A DNA stretch of 64,000 bases from Ridgeia piscesae (GCA_025642075.2 JAODUO010000193.1:1-64000); one strand, 5' to 3'. Positions 26,801-56,501 are shown, numbered from the stretch's first letter. The notes: generated by a model not told the origin, from the sequence alone. A program made the numbers and translations.

Positions 26801-28613
26801 AAGGACCATGCCGCCAGGGTCATACAGAGGTCATGGCATCAGTACGTATCCCATTTCTCTCTCTGTCTCTCCTCTCTCTCATTCCATTTATATGCGTCTC
26901 TCTCTCTCTCTCTCTCTCTCCCTCTCCCCCTCCCCCTCTCTCCCCACAACATATCCATAACTATGTCTTTGTCCTCAGAGATTTAGTGATGATACGGGGT
27001 ACTGGAATATTGAGGGTTCAACATTATGTTCTAGGTTTTAATTCTGAAATATTTTCCATGAATAAAACTACAAATATGTCTGTTGTCAGAGTGCAAAAAA
27101 AACTTGTGCATGACATTCAATTGTAATATCTGCATAATCCCAAATTAGTAGTAACAGGAACGGTACATTCTGGAAATGGGGGATGCTTGAGAGCAGAGTA
27201 ACCCAAATGTGTTTGGAATAGTGTGTAATTATATCTTAGCCCCAATGTTTGCTTTAAAAGTTATGTGATGTGAAGTTGTGGAAGAATGAAATAGGAATTG
27301 GATGCATTCATTAACTACCAAAAAATACCACTGTTGATGATTTGAATATGGAGTTGTTTCTATTTGGTTAGCCTGATTTTGAAGTGTAGTTGAAGTTTTA
27401 CATTGTTTGAATCTCAAGGGGTGCATTTATAGGTTTTGAAGATTACAATTTAGAGGTTATTGACAACCTTCCAGAAGGGTAATTTGGAAGTTTCATGTCA
27501 TAGAATTAATTTTTGCCCATTGTGAAATTTTACCTGTATTTACATGTACCAAAGTTTTGCTGAGAATCCGTTAGAATGTTTGTTACTTGAATGTCGTGCA
27601 GAGGTTTGGTTTGTCCTACGATGTGATGTTTCCATTGTTACAGCTATCTGGCCTCAAAAGTAGCAGGTAAATTTATAAATACTGCGAGAGAAGTGATCAC
27701 AGAGAAAAGGCTGGAGCTTGGCGAGGCAGAGTGGCAGAAACAGATTGCTGCCCTCACAATACAGCTCGCCTGGAGGAAGTACTTCAGGTGACCTCACTGG
27801 TGTATCATTTGTAATTAGTGTCCCTCTTATTTATTCATTTGTTATGTGGTTAGATTTTAGCATTATGTCTCCTGTTGTGTTTCACGGGAAGTCTCTTCCT
27901 TTTTGTGTTTCTTGCTTTGAATTGATGTTCTCTCATTAACTATCATATCTGGTAATTATCTTTTCTAATTATAAATGGTTTGTTTACCGCATTAAAATAG
28001 CCATTGTTTATAAAAAAAATTAAATGATGTCTTTATTTTGACATTTGCTATTGTTGGCATTTCTCGTTATTTCCCAAATGTTCTTAATCACAGGAATACA
28101 TATAATAACTTATATAATTGCACAAGCTTGCTAAAACACACGTGAAATGTAGTTCTCCAAATGTATGGGTGTTCTTAGCTGTTTTTCTGAAGTTAAGGTT
28201 TTGCAAACTTTTTGTTTTGCAGGAAAAAACTTCTTCGGTGTCTAACACCAAAGAACCGCAAGATTCTTCATGCATGGCATCCTGGTGTAGTTGCTGCTAA
28301 ACAGAGGGCGCTAGTGGAGCAGATCTACAGTACGTGTGAAGTAGTGGACGCTATAGGGAATATGGCAGTTATGTCAGTAGTATTTAACTACGAGTTTCTC
28401 ATAGGGTGGTAAAAATCAGGTGAACATTTGTAATGTAGAAAGGCTGAAATACAGCAACAAGAATTGTAGATAGACTTGTCTGTCTGTCTGCCTGTCTTCT
28501 GTCTGTCTGCCTGACTGCGTGCATGCGTGTGTGCATACATGCATTCGTGTGTTTCTGTGGTGTGTGTGTTTGTGGTGTGTGTCTTGTGTGTGTGTTTGTG
28601 GTGTGTGTGTCTG

Positions 28614-28648
<35 letters not shown>

Positions 28649-28772
28649 CTATGTGTGTGTTTGTGGTGTGTGTGTCTGTGTGTGTGGGTCTGTGTCTATG
28701 TGTGTGTTTGTGGTGTGTGTGTTTGTGTGTGTGTGTGTGTGTGTCTATGTGTGTGTTTGTGGTGTGTGTGTT

Positions 28773-28807
<35 letters not shown>

Positions 28808-28830
28808 CTATGTGTGTGTTTGTGGTGTGT

Positions 28831-28866
<36 letters not shown>

Positions 28867-31800
28867 CGTATCTGTATGACTATCTACATGTTCAACCCAG
28901 CAGATATACCTGGGTGTCTTTATTAGTAATGCCCACACCATTTCGTCATATTTTGTAATCCAGTAATATCCAAGAAAACCAAATTCATACACTATAACTA
29001 TTGAGAAAACAAACCATACATATCATGACAAGAAGACAGTGATTTCATAATTAAATGCCTCCATTTTCTCAGTTGTAAGCCGTGTTTTGATGTTGCCCTT
29101 CCAGAGAGTGGCTATGTCAACGTTCCTGGGTGGCACCCCAAGCTACACGCCCCTAGCCGCCCTGCCTGGTTCCAGTATGTGCCGTCCCCTGCAGGTGAGT
29201 TTAATCATATTCCATATTGTCACAGTTGATGCATCTATGACAGGGGTAGAACTTTGACATTTATTTTACTAGACAGCAGGACTAGTAAAGACAAAAGGTT
29301 ACTAGTCTGCCAAAAGGGTTACTAGTCCGGCAAAAGATAAAAACAATCTAATTTTAGGTTGTTACAAATTTTTTTTAACCTAAAAACTGTGTATTTTTGC
29401 AACCACAGTTAAAAAAACAATACAGTGTTCACAATGAAATAGTAATAAAGAAATAATAAAAGTAATTAATGAAGAACTGACGATATAATTTGTACTTAAA
29501 AACTGCACAATTGAAAAAGGATACCAATTGCACTCATTGACCAATAGTACCACCCTACCAGACACAGGGCAGCCTACCATTATGAATTTTCCATAATCAT
29601 TCCAGAAATTGACCTCATATTACAGTGTTATGAAAACTGCTTTGCTGGACTGTATTAATAGAAATAACAAATAAGACACTATAGAACATTATAGACATCT
29701 AGAACAGTTAATCTTACAATTAATGCCTTCCCGGAGGTAGACAAGTTCATAGCTGATGGCTATGCTTAAGAAAATGTCATCATTTATTAATTAAAGCTCC
29801 CAATCATTTCGTTTTGCCCATCACCAATCCTTTTCTTTCATGTCCAGTCACGTTCTATATAAATAGGTCAAGTAATAAGCGCAGTTTGCTTAATAAAAGA
29901 ACCATTAATTATTTTTTATCGTATAAAAAAACAATCAACCGGGTAGCAGACGAAAACCGATCGCGTTGGCTACAGCTGGCACCATTTGTTTAAACTGGGC
30001 GGTCACGTGCAGAATCCGAGATCAGCCATCCAGGCACACATCGATCGATCAGGCGAGATTTTCAAGCTACAGTCTTTTCCAGATGTCATGATAACTCAGA
30101 TGTGTGGTTCACCAACTCACTAACGAAGCTTTTTATTTTTTTCTGAGTTTTCTGTTATTTCATAAAAAAGAAGGCACATATATGCATAAACGAATTAGCA
30201 TGTCACAGGGGATACTTCGTAGGTTTGCTTTTTCGTGAAATTAGTCTCAAATTTTTAAGTTAAATGAAGTTGTCACTACTGTAGCACGTTGTTCACTGGT
30301 AGCAATTTATCAATGTTTTAATGACTTGGGATTCAGTTACAAGTTAGTGAATGGGTTAAGACTAGCGTCACTGTGACTACAAATACTTCATTGACTACTG
30401 TAGGGTGGGGTGGATTACACACCGACCTTCACTGGATAACCAGACTAGTTATTAGGCAGGTTTACTAACGGTAGTCCGCCCTTATCTTTACTAGTGTACA
30501 GACTAGCAGACTAATGGGTAGTTCTACCTTTGCATGATACCATGTGTTGCTTAGCGACCAAGTCAGCAAGCTTACAAAAAAATTGACGCCATAAGTGTGG
30601 AACTGTCAGACTTCCTGTTTCACTCTGATGTGAAATTCTTACGCAGTTTTATTCTTTGGGAAAAAATTTATATAAAGTTGTCTATGCAAGAACATTTGAG
30701 AAAGGTCATATCGTGATGTATGTCGCCTTGGTTATATATATATATATATGTATGTAATAATTATGTTAGTTAACCAGTTACTAAGTTTTATTCCTCATTG
30801 ATACCTACAATACATGTTACTGCAATATTTATTTATTATTACTTTAAGTCAGTATTTATTTATTTATATTATAAATGACTGTAAATTGTTTAACCTCTGT
30901 CATCTCCACCATAACCAATATATGTGTGGGGGGTTGAATATGTGGAATACGAGCGATATTTATTTCACAATGACTGCCTGTGTAATTACTGTTTTATGTT
31001 TTTTATGTACAGACCACAAGAAAATGTTCTTTTCTTTGAATGTTGTATCTTGTACGTTGTCAAACATATATCATTGGTTGCTGTTGACGTCTCTTCTGAC
31101 AGCGCTGTCGTTCAACTTCGCCATTGACCAGTACCTACCAGTGAAGGCAGAGAGTCGACCTGGCAGTCGGACACGGTATTCCTGGTCCCACTACGAGTTC
31201 CTTGATGTCGCAGGTACACGTGTGTGTGTGTTGGTGTGTATGGATCTGTGAACTATCTCAATGGCCCCACCAGATCACATGCAAAATCACAGCCCGATAC
31301 ATGCAAAAACTAACTGAAATCTGGGGACATCAATAAACAGAACGACCGCTTGACACTGTCAGAGGCATGGACCCAGGTCCAGTGGGAATCAGAACTTAAA
31401 AATTAATTACCAAGTTAAAAAGTAGTATAATATTACCCAAGGTTTAACCGATACACTGTATGTATTAATAATTGTATGCACGATACAGTTCATACAGGTA
31501 TGATATGATAGGTAAAAAGCTATCTGAATACCTGCCTGAAACAGAAATATTGCCATTGTTACATGTATAATTGTATTTCTCAAGTTTTAAGCAGAAGGAT
31601 AGTATGTTTTAGTTAACACATGATTCTATGTAGCTATGTGTTTGCTTTGTTTTCATAACATCCTCATCTAACTACACAGAATGAGTTCTTTTTCCTGGGT
31701 GAAGTTGTGTGTATATTTAGAACACTGCTTTAGATTTTGGAGATGTTACATTGGACAGGTATTGTGTAATATTTAGCGGTGACTTCTATCGATTTACGTC

Positions 31801-31955
31801 GAATCAAGTGCCAGTACACACAATGACAGAACCTTTTATCTATGCTTACAGCTAATAATACTAAAAACACAGTATGCACTCACCACATGAATGAACACAT
31901 ACGAACATACACATACAGATACAACCACATGCTCACACACGCACACACAACGCAT

Positions 31956-31986
<31 letters not shown>

Positions 31987-31994
31987 CGACGCAC

Positions 31995-32030
<36 letters not shown>

Positions 32031-32267
32031 ATTCAGTTAATCATAACTAGCACAATTTCAAGCAGTCTTGTTTCACCAGTTATAATGTCAGCAGATTCAT
32101 ACACACTTTGTTGTTCACTGTCATGTTGCAGACGAGTTTGGTGACGTCACTGGATGCACATATACACTTTGTTTACTGTTATCTATCATTTTGCAGATGA
32201 GTTTGGAGACATGAAGTTGTCTGACAGCTTCCTGCCTCACCATTATTCCTACAACATGCAGGACTAG
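12417..32267 (+). CDS. INVS: Inversin (nephrocystin-2) orthologue, 22 coding exons
   Basis: Inversin is an ankyrin-repeat/IQ scaffold of the proximal primary cilium ('inversin compartment') that acts in left-right patterning, planar cell polarity signalling and nephronophthisis biology. The coding path is 12417-12440, 13234-13354, 14018-14178, 15454-15627, 16091-16258, 16827-16925, 17449-17524, 18694-18800, 20142-20307, 21043-21250, 21916-21996, 22497-22593, 23496-23602, 24218-24335, 24975-25066, 25538-25972, 26695-26841, 27644-27787, 28223-28329, 29105-29194, 31103-31213 and 32197-32267. All junctions are GT-AG and every phase matches, giving 967 residues (human inversin is 1065). Ankyrin repeats run from about residue 30 to 555. 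IQ motifs lie at 568-578 (IQAVFRGYRIR), 788-798 and 833-843. The IQDIAALKIQ junction separates it from diversin and generic ankyrin proteins. Residues 600-745 are low in complexity and shorter than the vertebrate equivalent. Confidence 0.95.
13234..13354 (+). CDS. INVS: INVS coding exon 2, first ankyrin repeat
   Basis: Residues 9-48. Contains PMHAAAVNGDKSSLAKLLT, matching the first ankyrin helix pair of inversin. CACCCAG acceptor, GTAAGT donor, ends in phase 1. Confidence 0.9.
14018..14178 (+). CDS. INVS: INVS coding exon 3
   Basis: Residues 49-102, with the strongly conserved FGRTPLMYCVLGDRLECAE and a second repeat ending TALHWAAHK. TCTTGCAG acceptor, GTGAGG donor. Confidence 0.95.
15454..15627 (+). 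CDS. INVS: INVS coding exon 4
   Basis: Residues 103-160, GNFGCLRLLMSKGATS through GEVDDQDNNK. Both ends are phase 0. The donor GTAGGG opens directly into a short GTAGGG-type repeat (15628-15652). Confidence 0.95.
16091..16258 (+). CDS. INVS: INVS coding exon 5
   Basis: Residues 161-216. Contains IKQDSNIGIPDVEGKTPLHW, nearly identical to vertebrate inversin. GTTTTCAG acceptor, GTAGGT donor. A large TACCT-type array starts about 40 bp past the donor. Confidence 0.95.
16301..16650. repeat. Pentanucleotide array with motif switches
   Basis: Blocks of pure 5-mers follow one another: (TTACC)n 16301-16348, (GTACC)n 16349-16400, (TTACC)n 16405-16474, (TCACC)n 16480-16537, then degenerate copies. 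Motifs within each block are homogeneous. Intronic in INVS; the open frame through it is an artefact. Confidence 0.95.
16827..16925 (+). CDS. INVS: INVS coding exon 6
   Basis: Residues 217-249, SVINWQDYDGRTALHLAVAE, matching the inversin LLNWQDYEGRTPLHFAVADG segment. CTGCAG acceptor, GTAGGT donor, phase 0. Confidence 0.95.
17449..17524 (+). CDS. INVS: INVS coding exon 7
   Basis: Residues 250-275, LDNMFRTPLHWGAVLG. TTTTTCAG acceptor. The donor GTGAGTCACTGAG passes within three bases into a minisatellite. Confidence 0.93.
17527..18297. repeat. GAGTCACTGTACT-type minisatellite starting at an INVS donor
   Basis: About 770 bp of 13- and 15-bp subunits (GAGTCATTACTGA, GTGTCACTGTACTGA, GAGTCACTGTACTGA) arranged in a higher-order unit of about 43 bp. 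The first subunit overlaps the exon 7 donor, so the array seems to have grown out of the 5' splice site. Confidence 0.92.
18694..18800 (+). CDS. INVS: INVS coding exon 8
   Basis: Residues 276-310, HSEIVGMLLDRKADYVSS then ATPLHYASQNNFA, matching inversin ATPLHYAAQSNFA. ATTTCAG acceptor, GTGAGT donor. Confidence 0.95.
19266..19441. repeat. Compound pentanucleotide array (TTAAA)n then (CCAAA)n
   Basis: About 15 copies of TTAAA switch at about 19343 to about 19 copies of CCAAA without loss of 5-bp register. Both blocks are nearly pure. Intronic in INVS. Confidence 0.95.
20142..20307 (+). CDS. INVS: INVS coding exon 9
   Basis: Residues 311-366. Contains IEGRTAFMWAASKGADDV, matching inversin LEGRTSFMWAAGKGSDDV. 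TTCGTAG acceptor, GTGAGT donor. Confidence 0.95.
20835..20896. repeat. (AT)n microsatellite
   Basis: About 30 AT dinucleotides in an INVS intron. Confidence 0.95.
21043..21250 (+). CDS. INVS: INVS coding exon 10
   Basis: Residues 366-435, two ankyrin repeats, including KQHTPLFRACEMGHTDVVQT (vertebrate KHTPLFRACEMGHKDVIQT) and VDQDGRSPLHW. CCCCCAG acceptor, GTCAGT donor splitting the final Trp codon. Confidence 0.96.
21916..21996 (+). CDS. INVS: INVS coding exon 11
   Basis: Residues 435-462, AALGGHAYICQTLIKEGIGP. TTTTTCAG acceptor, GTAAAT donor. Confidence 0.93.
22497..22593 (+). CDS. INVS: INVS coding exon 12
   Basis: Residues 462-494, RTALQCSAYVGYVNCMSVL then HDADANAQDNE, matching inversin RTPLQCAAYGGYINCMAVL. 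GTTTCAG acceptor, GTAAAA donor. Confidence 0.95.
22739..22855 (+). mobile_element. Possible LINE/SINE 3' tail
   Basis: Contains CTGAATCCATTCTAGTCGCA, then TCAATAAAGTA and a short tail of TTTTGATTGATTTGATTT. Short tandem tails of this kind are typical 3' ends of non-LTR elements. No coding remnant is visible and the assignment is weak. Confidence 0.3.
23496..23602 (+). CDS. INVS: INVS coding exon 13
   Basis: Residues 495-530, TALHWACSKGHLDAVKLLIE, then FHAFPNHMEFTED, matching inversin DFAAFPNQMENNEE. TTCCAG acceptor, GTAGGT donor. Confidence 0.95.
23700..24045 (-). mobile_element. Non-LTR retrotransposon 3' fragment (RT C-terminus)
   Basis: On the - strand, 23806-24021 encodes a 71-residue open frame with GRPRMQWEDCIKRDLKDW. 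This is the basic GRPR-W-D/E-C/D-V/I-K-D-L signature at the C-terminal end of many LINE reverse transcriptases. Sequence through 23700 continues the similarity to the copy at 62938-63250. Intronic in INVS and antisense to it. Confidence 0.75.
24218..24335 (+). CDS. INVS: INVS coding exon 14
   Basis: Residues 530-569: YTPLDYALMGEHYEVAQYMI, then EQGALSITGIQDIAALKIQ. This is the last ankyrin repeat running into the first IQ motif, diagnostic of inversin. TTACAG acceptor, GTAATC donor. Confidence 0.97.
24975..25066 (+). CDS. INVS: INVS coding exon 15, IQ motif 1
   Basis: Residues 570-600: AVFRGYRIRKTFLERKKLLM, then KHEQLRKDAAK. With the preceding IQ it forms a full IQxxxRGxxxR calmodulin-binding motif. 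AATGAAG acceptor lacks a good pyrimidine tract; GTAAGT donor. Confidence 0.95.
25441..25477. repeat. Decamer repeat CATGTGTACA
   Basis: Almost four copies of a palindromic decamer in an INVS intron. Confidence 0.9.
25538..25972 (+). CDS. INVS: INVS coding exon 16, charged then Ala/Thr-rich linker
   Basis: Residues 600-745, the largest exon. It opens with a charged stretch (KKAEDEHRRKEDWRHKRE), continues Ser/Gln-rich, and ends in an Ala/Thr-rich tract from GCA/ACA triplets (25855-25950). It replaces the long, poorly conserved vertebrate linker. GATAG acceptor, GTGGGT donor; both phases match. Confidence 0.88.
26400..26662. repeat. Polypyrimidine CCCTGCCTCCCT-type repeat
   Basis: About 260 bp of C/T-rich imperfect 4- and 12-bp units just upstream of an INVS acceptor. 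Open frames here (Ser/Pro/Leu one way, Gly/Arg/Glu the other) are composition artefacts. Confidence 0.85.
26695..26841 (+). CDS. INVS: INVS coding exon 17, IQ motif 2
   Basis: Residues 745-794. KRLQQVSPEELILSKKQENQ resembles inversin's LPVELRLQIIQRERRRKELF block, and the exon ends ARVIQRSWH, the start of the second IQ motif. GTCACAG acceptor, GTACGT donor. Confidence 0.92.
26852..26946. repeat. (TC)n-rich microsatellite
   Basis: CT-rich simple repeat just after the exon 17 donor. Confidence 0.9.
27644..27787 (+). CDS. INVS: INVS coding exon 18, IQ motif 3
   Basis: Residues 794-842. Completes IQ motif 2 (HYLASK) and carries ALTIQLAWRKYF, matching human ALLLQVWRKELE. TTACAG acceptor, GTGACC donor. 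Confidence 0.9.
28223..28329 (+). CDS. INVS: INVS coding exon 19
   Basis: Residues 842-878, KKLLRCLTPKNRKILHAWHP and ending ALVEQIY, comparable to inversin's VLKQIYG. TTTTGCAG acceptor, GTACGT donor. Confidence 0.85.
28540..28866. repeat. (TG)n microsatellite with interruptions
   Basis: More than 300 bp of GT dinucleotides broken by TTTGTGG and TCTATG. Three long Cys/Val frames arise from it on the + strand and a His/Thr frame on the - strand; none is a gene. Confidence 0.95.
29105..29194 (+). CDS. INVS: INVS coding exon 20
   Basis: Residues 878-908, SGYVNVPGWHPKLHAPSRPA then WFQYVPSPA. Not recognisably conserved with vertebrates; accepted because both phases and both splice sites fit (CTTCCAG, GTGAGT). 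Confidence 0.75.
29236..30533. mobile_element. Non-autonomous DNA transposon candidate
   Basis: The left end CAGGGGTAGAACT matches the inverted right end CAAAGGTAGAACT. Both ends then carry ACTAGTAAAGA-type subterminal sequence in inverted orientation. Internal DNA is AT-rich without coding remnants. No clean target duplication flanks it, so it is probably old. Intronic in INVS. Confidence 0.55.
31103..31213 (+). CDS. INVS: INVS coding exon 21
   Basis: Residues 908-945: ALSFNFAIDQYLPVKAESRP, later RYSWSHYEFLDVA. Chosen by phase agreement on both sides. TTCTGACAG acceptor, GTACAC donor. Confidence 0.75.
31929..32029. repeat. (CA)n/(ACGC)n microsatellite
   Basis: CACG and CA simple repeat in the last INVS intron. 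Confidence 0.93.
32132..32196 (+). other. INVS: Duplicated acceptor and start of INVS last exon
   Basis: The acceptor and first ~12 nt of the last exon occur twice, 65 bp apart: GTTGCAG|ACGAGTTTGGTGAC at 32132 and TTTGCAG|ATGAGTTTGGAGAC at 32197. The upstream intron (ACACTTTGTT...ACTGT) is duplicated too. Using the first acceptor would still encode DEFGD, then a different tail to a TGA near 32212. Confidence 0.7.
32197..32267 (+). CDS. INVS: INVS last coding exon
   Basis: Residues 945-967, DEFGDMKLSDSFLPHHYSYN then MQD and TAG at 32265. Phase matches exon 21. Confidence 0.75.
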
Positions 32268-33340
32268 CGCGTCACAACGTCATCTTCTGTCACTCCATTC
32301 ACGTCACCGTCATCGTGGCGACTCAAGACGTCATCCTGGCAACTCAAGACTTAAGCGGTTGTCATGCTAGTGATACTGGTGCTGTGAATCTGGCAACTAT
32401 TTCTCAGGTAGAGGTGGGATGGATGCTGCTCTATGTGATAACAACCAGTATATGTTTTCTCATGTCCTATTCTCATTATTATATGCTGGCTTTCCAGGAC
32501 GCCAAAACAACAAGAAAAATCGGGTTTCTTTTAAATATAAATTGTGTGACTGTGTCCATAGCATGTCAGTTAACGAACATAGGGTGAAGCCATCTTCAAT
32601 TTGTAACCAATCAAGCATATTAGGGTGTTAAGGGATACAATGATGTGGGTTTCTCCAGGCACATTTTAAGGATGTGTATTTTATGGGTTAATGTGAGTCT
32701 GCTTGTTACAAGAGTTGTCCATGACTATTTATTGTCAGAAATTATCTGAATACGAGCAGTAATGATGCTTTCTCATCCCCGTAGTTCATCACTTGGTGAG
32801 GGCTAAGGCTTGACAAACAGTTTTGTTTTTACAGTTGTAGATACAATGTAATCACCTCCATCGATAAGACAAGACTTATGCATTGTACTAATAAAGTGTC
32901 TAAAACAGCTAAATATAGAAATATTTTGGCAGTGTCAAACCCAATAAAGTATGTACAGAAGTTGTATTAAATGTAACTTTGTATGGGCTGCATATGTAGT
33001 GCTGTACAATGTGTGTTAGTGTCTGTACATAATCTCGTGTGTCATTAGAGTATGATTACTTTTGAGGTACAACCATTGACCTAATGATACCGTTGTTTCT
33101 GCTATACACAGTAATCAACAAACTTGTCAATTATAACGTATATTTAAAATACATGTTTTAGTTAGGAAAATTGTACATAAATCAGATATATCAATTTGTT
33201 ACTAAAAAGTGAAACTGTGAAAACATTAACCACTTTTGTGTAATAAAACTAAAGTACCTGGTTACTTTAAACCAGGTTGTAAATATGATATTGTTAGTCG
33301 GTTAGTCTGATATTTAACATTGTAAATAAAATGTTTTATA
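32268..33340 (+). other. INVS 3' UTR region with candidate poly(A) signals
   Basis: AATAAA occurs at 32890-32895 and 32943-32948, with further AATAAA-type hexamers near 33240 and 33325. Which one is used cannot be told from sequence alone. No other gene recognised. Confidence 0.45.
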
Positions 33341-34535
33341 CAATGTGCCTGTATGTGTTATTCGTTTGTACTTAAGATGCTAGTGGTTAGTAATGCATTA
33401 CATGCCCAGTGTTGTTTGTAAACATGTAACACTAATGGATTATCTTGTGACTGGGAAAATATAGTTAGCATATGTCCTCTCTTTAAATGCTGAGTCATAA
33501 ATGTGTAACAGCAACTGTCATATATGTAAAATTAGTGATCTTATCCTGACAAAATAATATGCAGTGTATAATGTTTACTAGAGTAGATGTGTAATGGTGG
33601 ATATCCAGGCAGGGTAAGATGGGAAAGTTATACAAACATCTCCCAATATTATATTGTGTACCTGCAAGTGTCACATAGCTCACAAACACACCAGATGAGA
33701 GCATGATAAATATTTGCTTGTTTAATGAGTAATGTCTTTAGGAAATGCATCCATAGGAAGTTCTGTGGAACATACCAAACATGTCATTCATTTTGAAAAT
33801 TTTATTCCGGAATAACACATCCATCTAAACTATGATGAATAAGTTATACAAACATAAAGCTATTTTCTAAAGAAATAAGAGTGGTAATGTATATAATGTA
33901 TCTACAACCATAAAACCGTATTACAGTATTATAAAACGTGGTAAAGCTATAAACCTTTGGTAAGTGGACCCATCATTCCTATGATATAAATAATATATAT
34001 ATATAATAATAACAACACCATTTTAGGATTTATTACATAATATTCTTAGCAATTGTGATTGACCACTGAATCAAATGAAATTAATTAACAGTATATCTAT
34101 TATACAATAAGCATTTACCTAGTTTCAATTTTATTAAGACAAAATGAAAACCCAAAAAGGAGCAGAAAGAGTCTCCATGGCCAACAGAAAACAGCTAGTC
34201 ACAATATTCCTCCACCGTACGTACATTTTTAATAGCAATTCAAAACTAAAGTTGTTGACTACAAATTGACAATGTATAGTCAAATATGATAATAGTAAAT
34301 CCCCTAATAAACTAGCTTACACATTAGCATGTTAGTATTATGCCAATGTCAACGTCATAGCAATATTTAATATACCACCATCATTGTTTAATAAAATATA
34401 TAGACAACAAGATTTTTTAGCTCATTCCATCTTGTTTAAATAATTCGGAACATTAGTTTAGAAAATACTAGTCACAGAAGATACAGCCAGATGTAGAACT
34501 ACTTTATTCAGTATTGACTATATTGTTCATGGCTC
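33341..34535. other. Intergenic AT-rich DNA, no gene recognised
   Basis: Only short ORFs; nothing resembling a family or a structured repeat. Confidence 0.4.
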
Positions 34536-34840
34536 CAAGAATGGTTTATTGTAGTATATACATAGGTGAAACCAAGGGAACACTCAACCAGAGATTCAAA
34601 GAACATATAAACCAACAGGAGTAGGAGGTCATTGCCGGGCCACAGGACACACAGTGTCCACGAAGAACACTAAAGTACTGACTCGTGAATCCAACTGCCA
34701 CAAGAGAAAAGTGAAGGAGGCTATATATATATTAAACAGAGAGCCCCTACCATGAACAGAGAAGTACAAGAACAATGCCCGTAGCTGACGGGTCGAAACG
34801 TTGTACTCGTCATCGACAATTATGCTCCAAAGTAAGTTAA
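34536..34840 (+). mobile_element. Penelope-like element fragment (GIY-YIG end)
   Basis: The + strand encodes SIYIGETKGTLNQRFKEHIN, then after a stop and frame change GHTVSTKNTKVLTRESNCHK and KRKVKEAIYILNREP. The YIGET...R...EH / GH / RE...R...EA order is that of the GIY-YIG endonuclease domain at the C-terminus of Penelope-like retroelements. Stops and the frameshift mark it as dead. GGGTCGAAACGTTGT downstream resembles the usual 3' sequence of such elements. Confidence 0.7.
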
Positions 34841-34867
34841 ATCATACTTTATTCAGGCCAACATAAA

Positions 34868-36077
34868 GCAAGGTTGTCAGTTCCACTATCCAGAATCACC
34901 AGGGTGTAATTATTAGCAGGAAGTTGATTGAATCAGTTGTCTTGAATTAAAGGTTATTGGTTCCACTATCCAGAATCAACGGTGTAATTATTAGCAGGAA
35001 CTTGATTGAATCAGTTGTCTTGAATTAAAGGTTGTTGGTTCCATTATCCAGAATATCAACAGGGTGTAATTATTAGCAGGAAGTTGATTGAAGCAGTTGT
35101 CTTGAATTAAAGGTTGTTGGTTCCATTATCCAGAATATCAACAGGGTGTAATTATTAGCAGGAAGTTGATTGAAGCAGTTGTCTTGAATTAAAGGTTGTT
35201 GGTTCCATTATCCAGAATATCAACAGGGTGTAATTATTAGCAGGAAGTTGATTGAATCCATTGTCTTGAATTAAAGGTCATCAGTTCCACTATTCAGAAA
35301 CAACAGGGTGTAATTATTAGCAGGAAGTTGATTGAATCAGTTGTCTTGAATTAAAGGTTGTTGGTTCCACTATCCAGAATATCAACAGGGTGTAATTATT
35401 AGCAGGAAGTTGATTGAATCCGTTGTCTTGAATTAAAGGTCGTCAGTTCCACTATCCAGAATATCAACAGGGTGTAATTATTAGCAGGAAGTTAATTGAA
35501 TCTGTTGTCTTGAATTAAAGGTCGTCAGTTCCACTATTCAGAATCAACAGGGTGTAATTATTAGCAGGAATTTGATTGAATCAGTTGTCTTGAATTAAAG
35601 GTTGTTGGTTCCACTATTCAGAATCAACAGGGTGTAATTATTAGCAGGAAGTTGATTGAATCAGTTGTCTTGAATTAAAGGTTGTTGGTTCCATTATCCA
35701 GAATATCAACAGGGTGTAATTATTAGCAGGAAGTTGATTGAATCCGTTGTCTTGAATTAAAGGTCGTCAGTTCCACTATTCAGAAACAACAGGGTGTAAT
35801 TATTAGCAGGAAGTTAATTGAATCAGTTGTCTTGAATTAAAGGTCGTTGGTTCCTCTATTCAGAATCAACAGGGTGTAATTATTAGCAGGAAATTGGTTG
35901 AACCAGTTGTCTTGAATTAAAGGTTGTCAGTTCCACTATTCAGAATCAACAGGGTGTAATTATTAGCAGGAAGTTGATTGAATAAGTTGTCTTGAATTAA
36001 AGATTGTTGGTTCCACTATCCATAATCAACAGGGTGTAATTATTAGCAGGAAGTTGATTGAAGCAGTTGTCTTGAAC
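34868..36077. repeat. 80-bp minisatellite between convergent genes
   Basis: About 15 copies of a 76-81-bp unit built on CAGGGTGTAATTATTAGCAG, TTGTCTTGAATTAAAGGT and GGTTCCACTATCCAGAATCA. Small indels (CAGAATCA, CAGAATATCA, CAGAAACA) define subtypes. It lies just beyond the TOP1 stop codon and may be partly transcribed in its 3' region. Confidence 0.93.
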
Positions 36078-36306
36078 ATGGAGCCCAAATGAACATGCCA
36101 AACATGAAATGACCATTTTGTTGGTGCAACATAAAATTGCAAACAACATTTCATCATAAACATAATTATTAATTGTAGTATTTGTTATATAGCTGTATGT
36201 ATGAGACAACTTTCTTTTTAAAATAGGCTGTCAACCGCAAAAAGGCATGTGACAGAAATAACAGCAATAGCACTAACCAAAACTTCTTGTGCTTTGCTTT
36301 CACTTC

Positions 36307-56374
<20,068 letters not shown>

Positions 56375-56501
56375 CTAAGAGGTTACAGCGAGAAGATGAC
56401 ATGTGAAGGCAGTTCATGTTGAGTTGCAGCAGCTGATTATGTTATTGTTCTCTTAACATGGATACCATCTTGAAAATGTGGTAATGAGGGAGCCTCCCCA
56501 G

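Noticed and set aside
26404..27126. 240-codon Pro/Leu/Ser-rich ORF and antisense Gly/Arg/Glu ORFs
   Set aside because: Polypyrimidine repeat run-through into INVS exon 17 in the wrong frame; homology and phase support only 26695-26841.
28519..28992. Long Cys/Val-rich ORFs and an antisense His/Thr ORF
   Set aside because: Direct translation of a (TG)n microsatellite inside an INVS intron, open in several frames at once.
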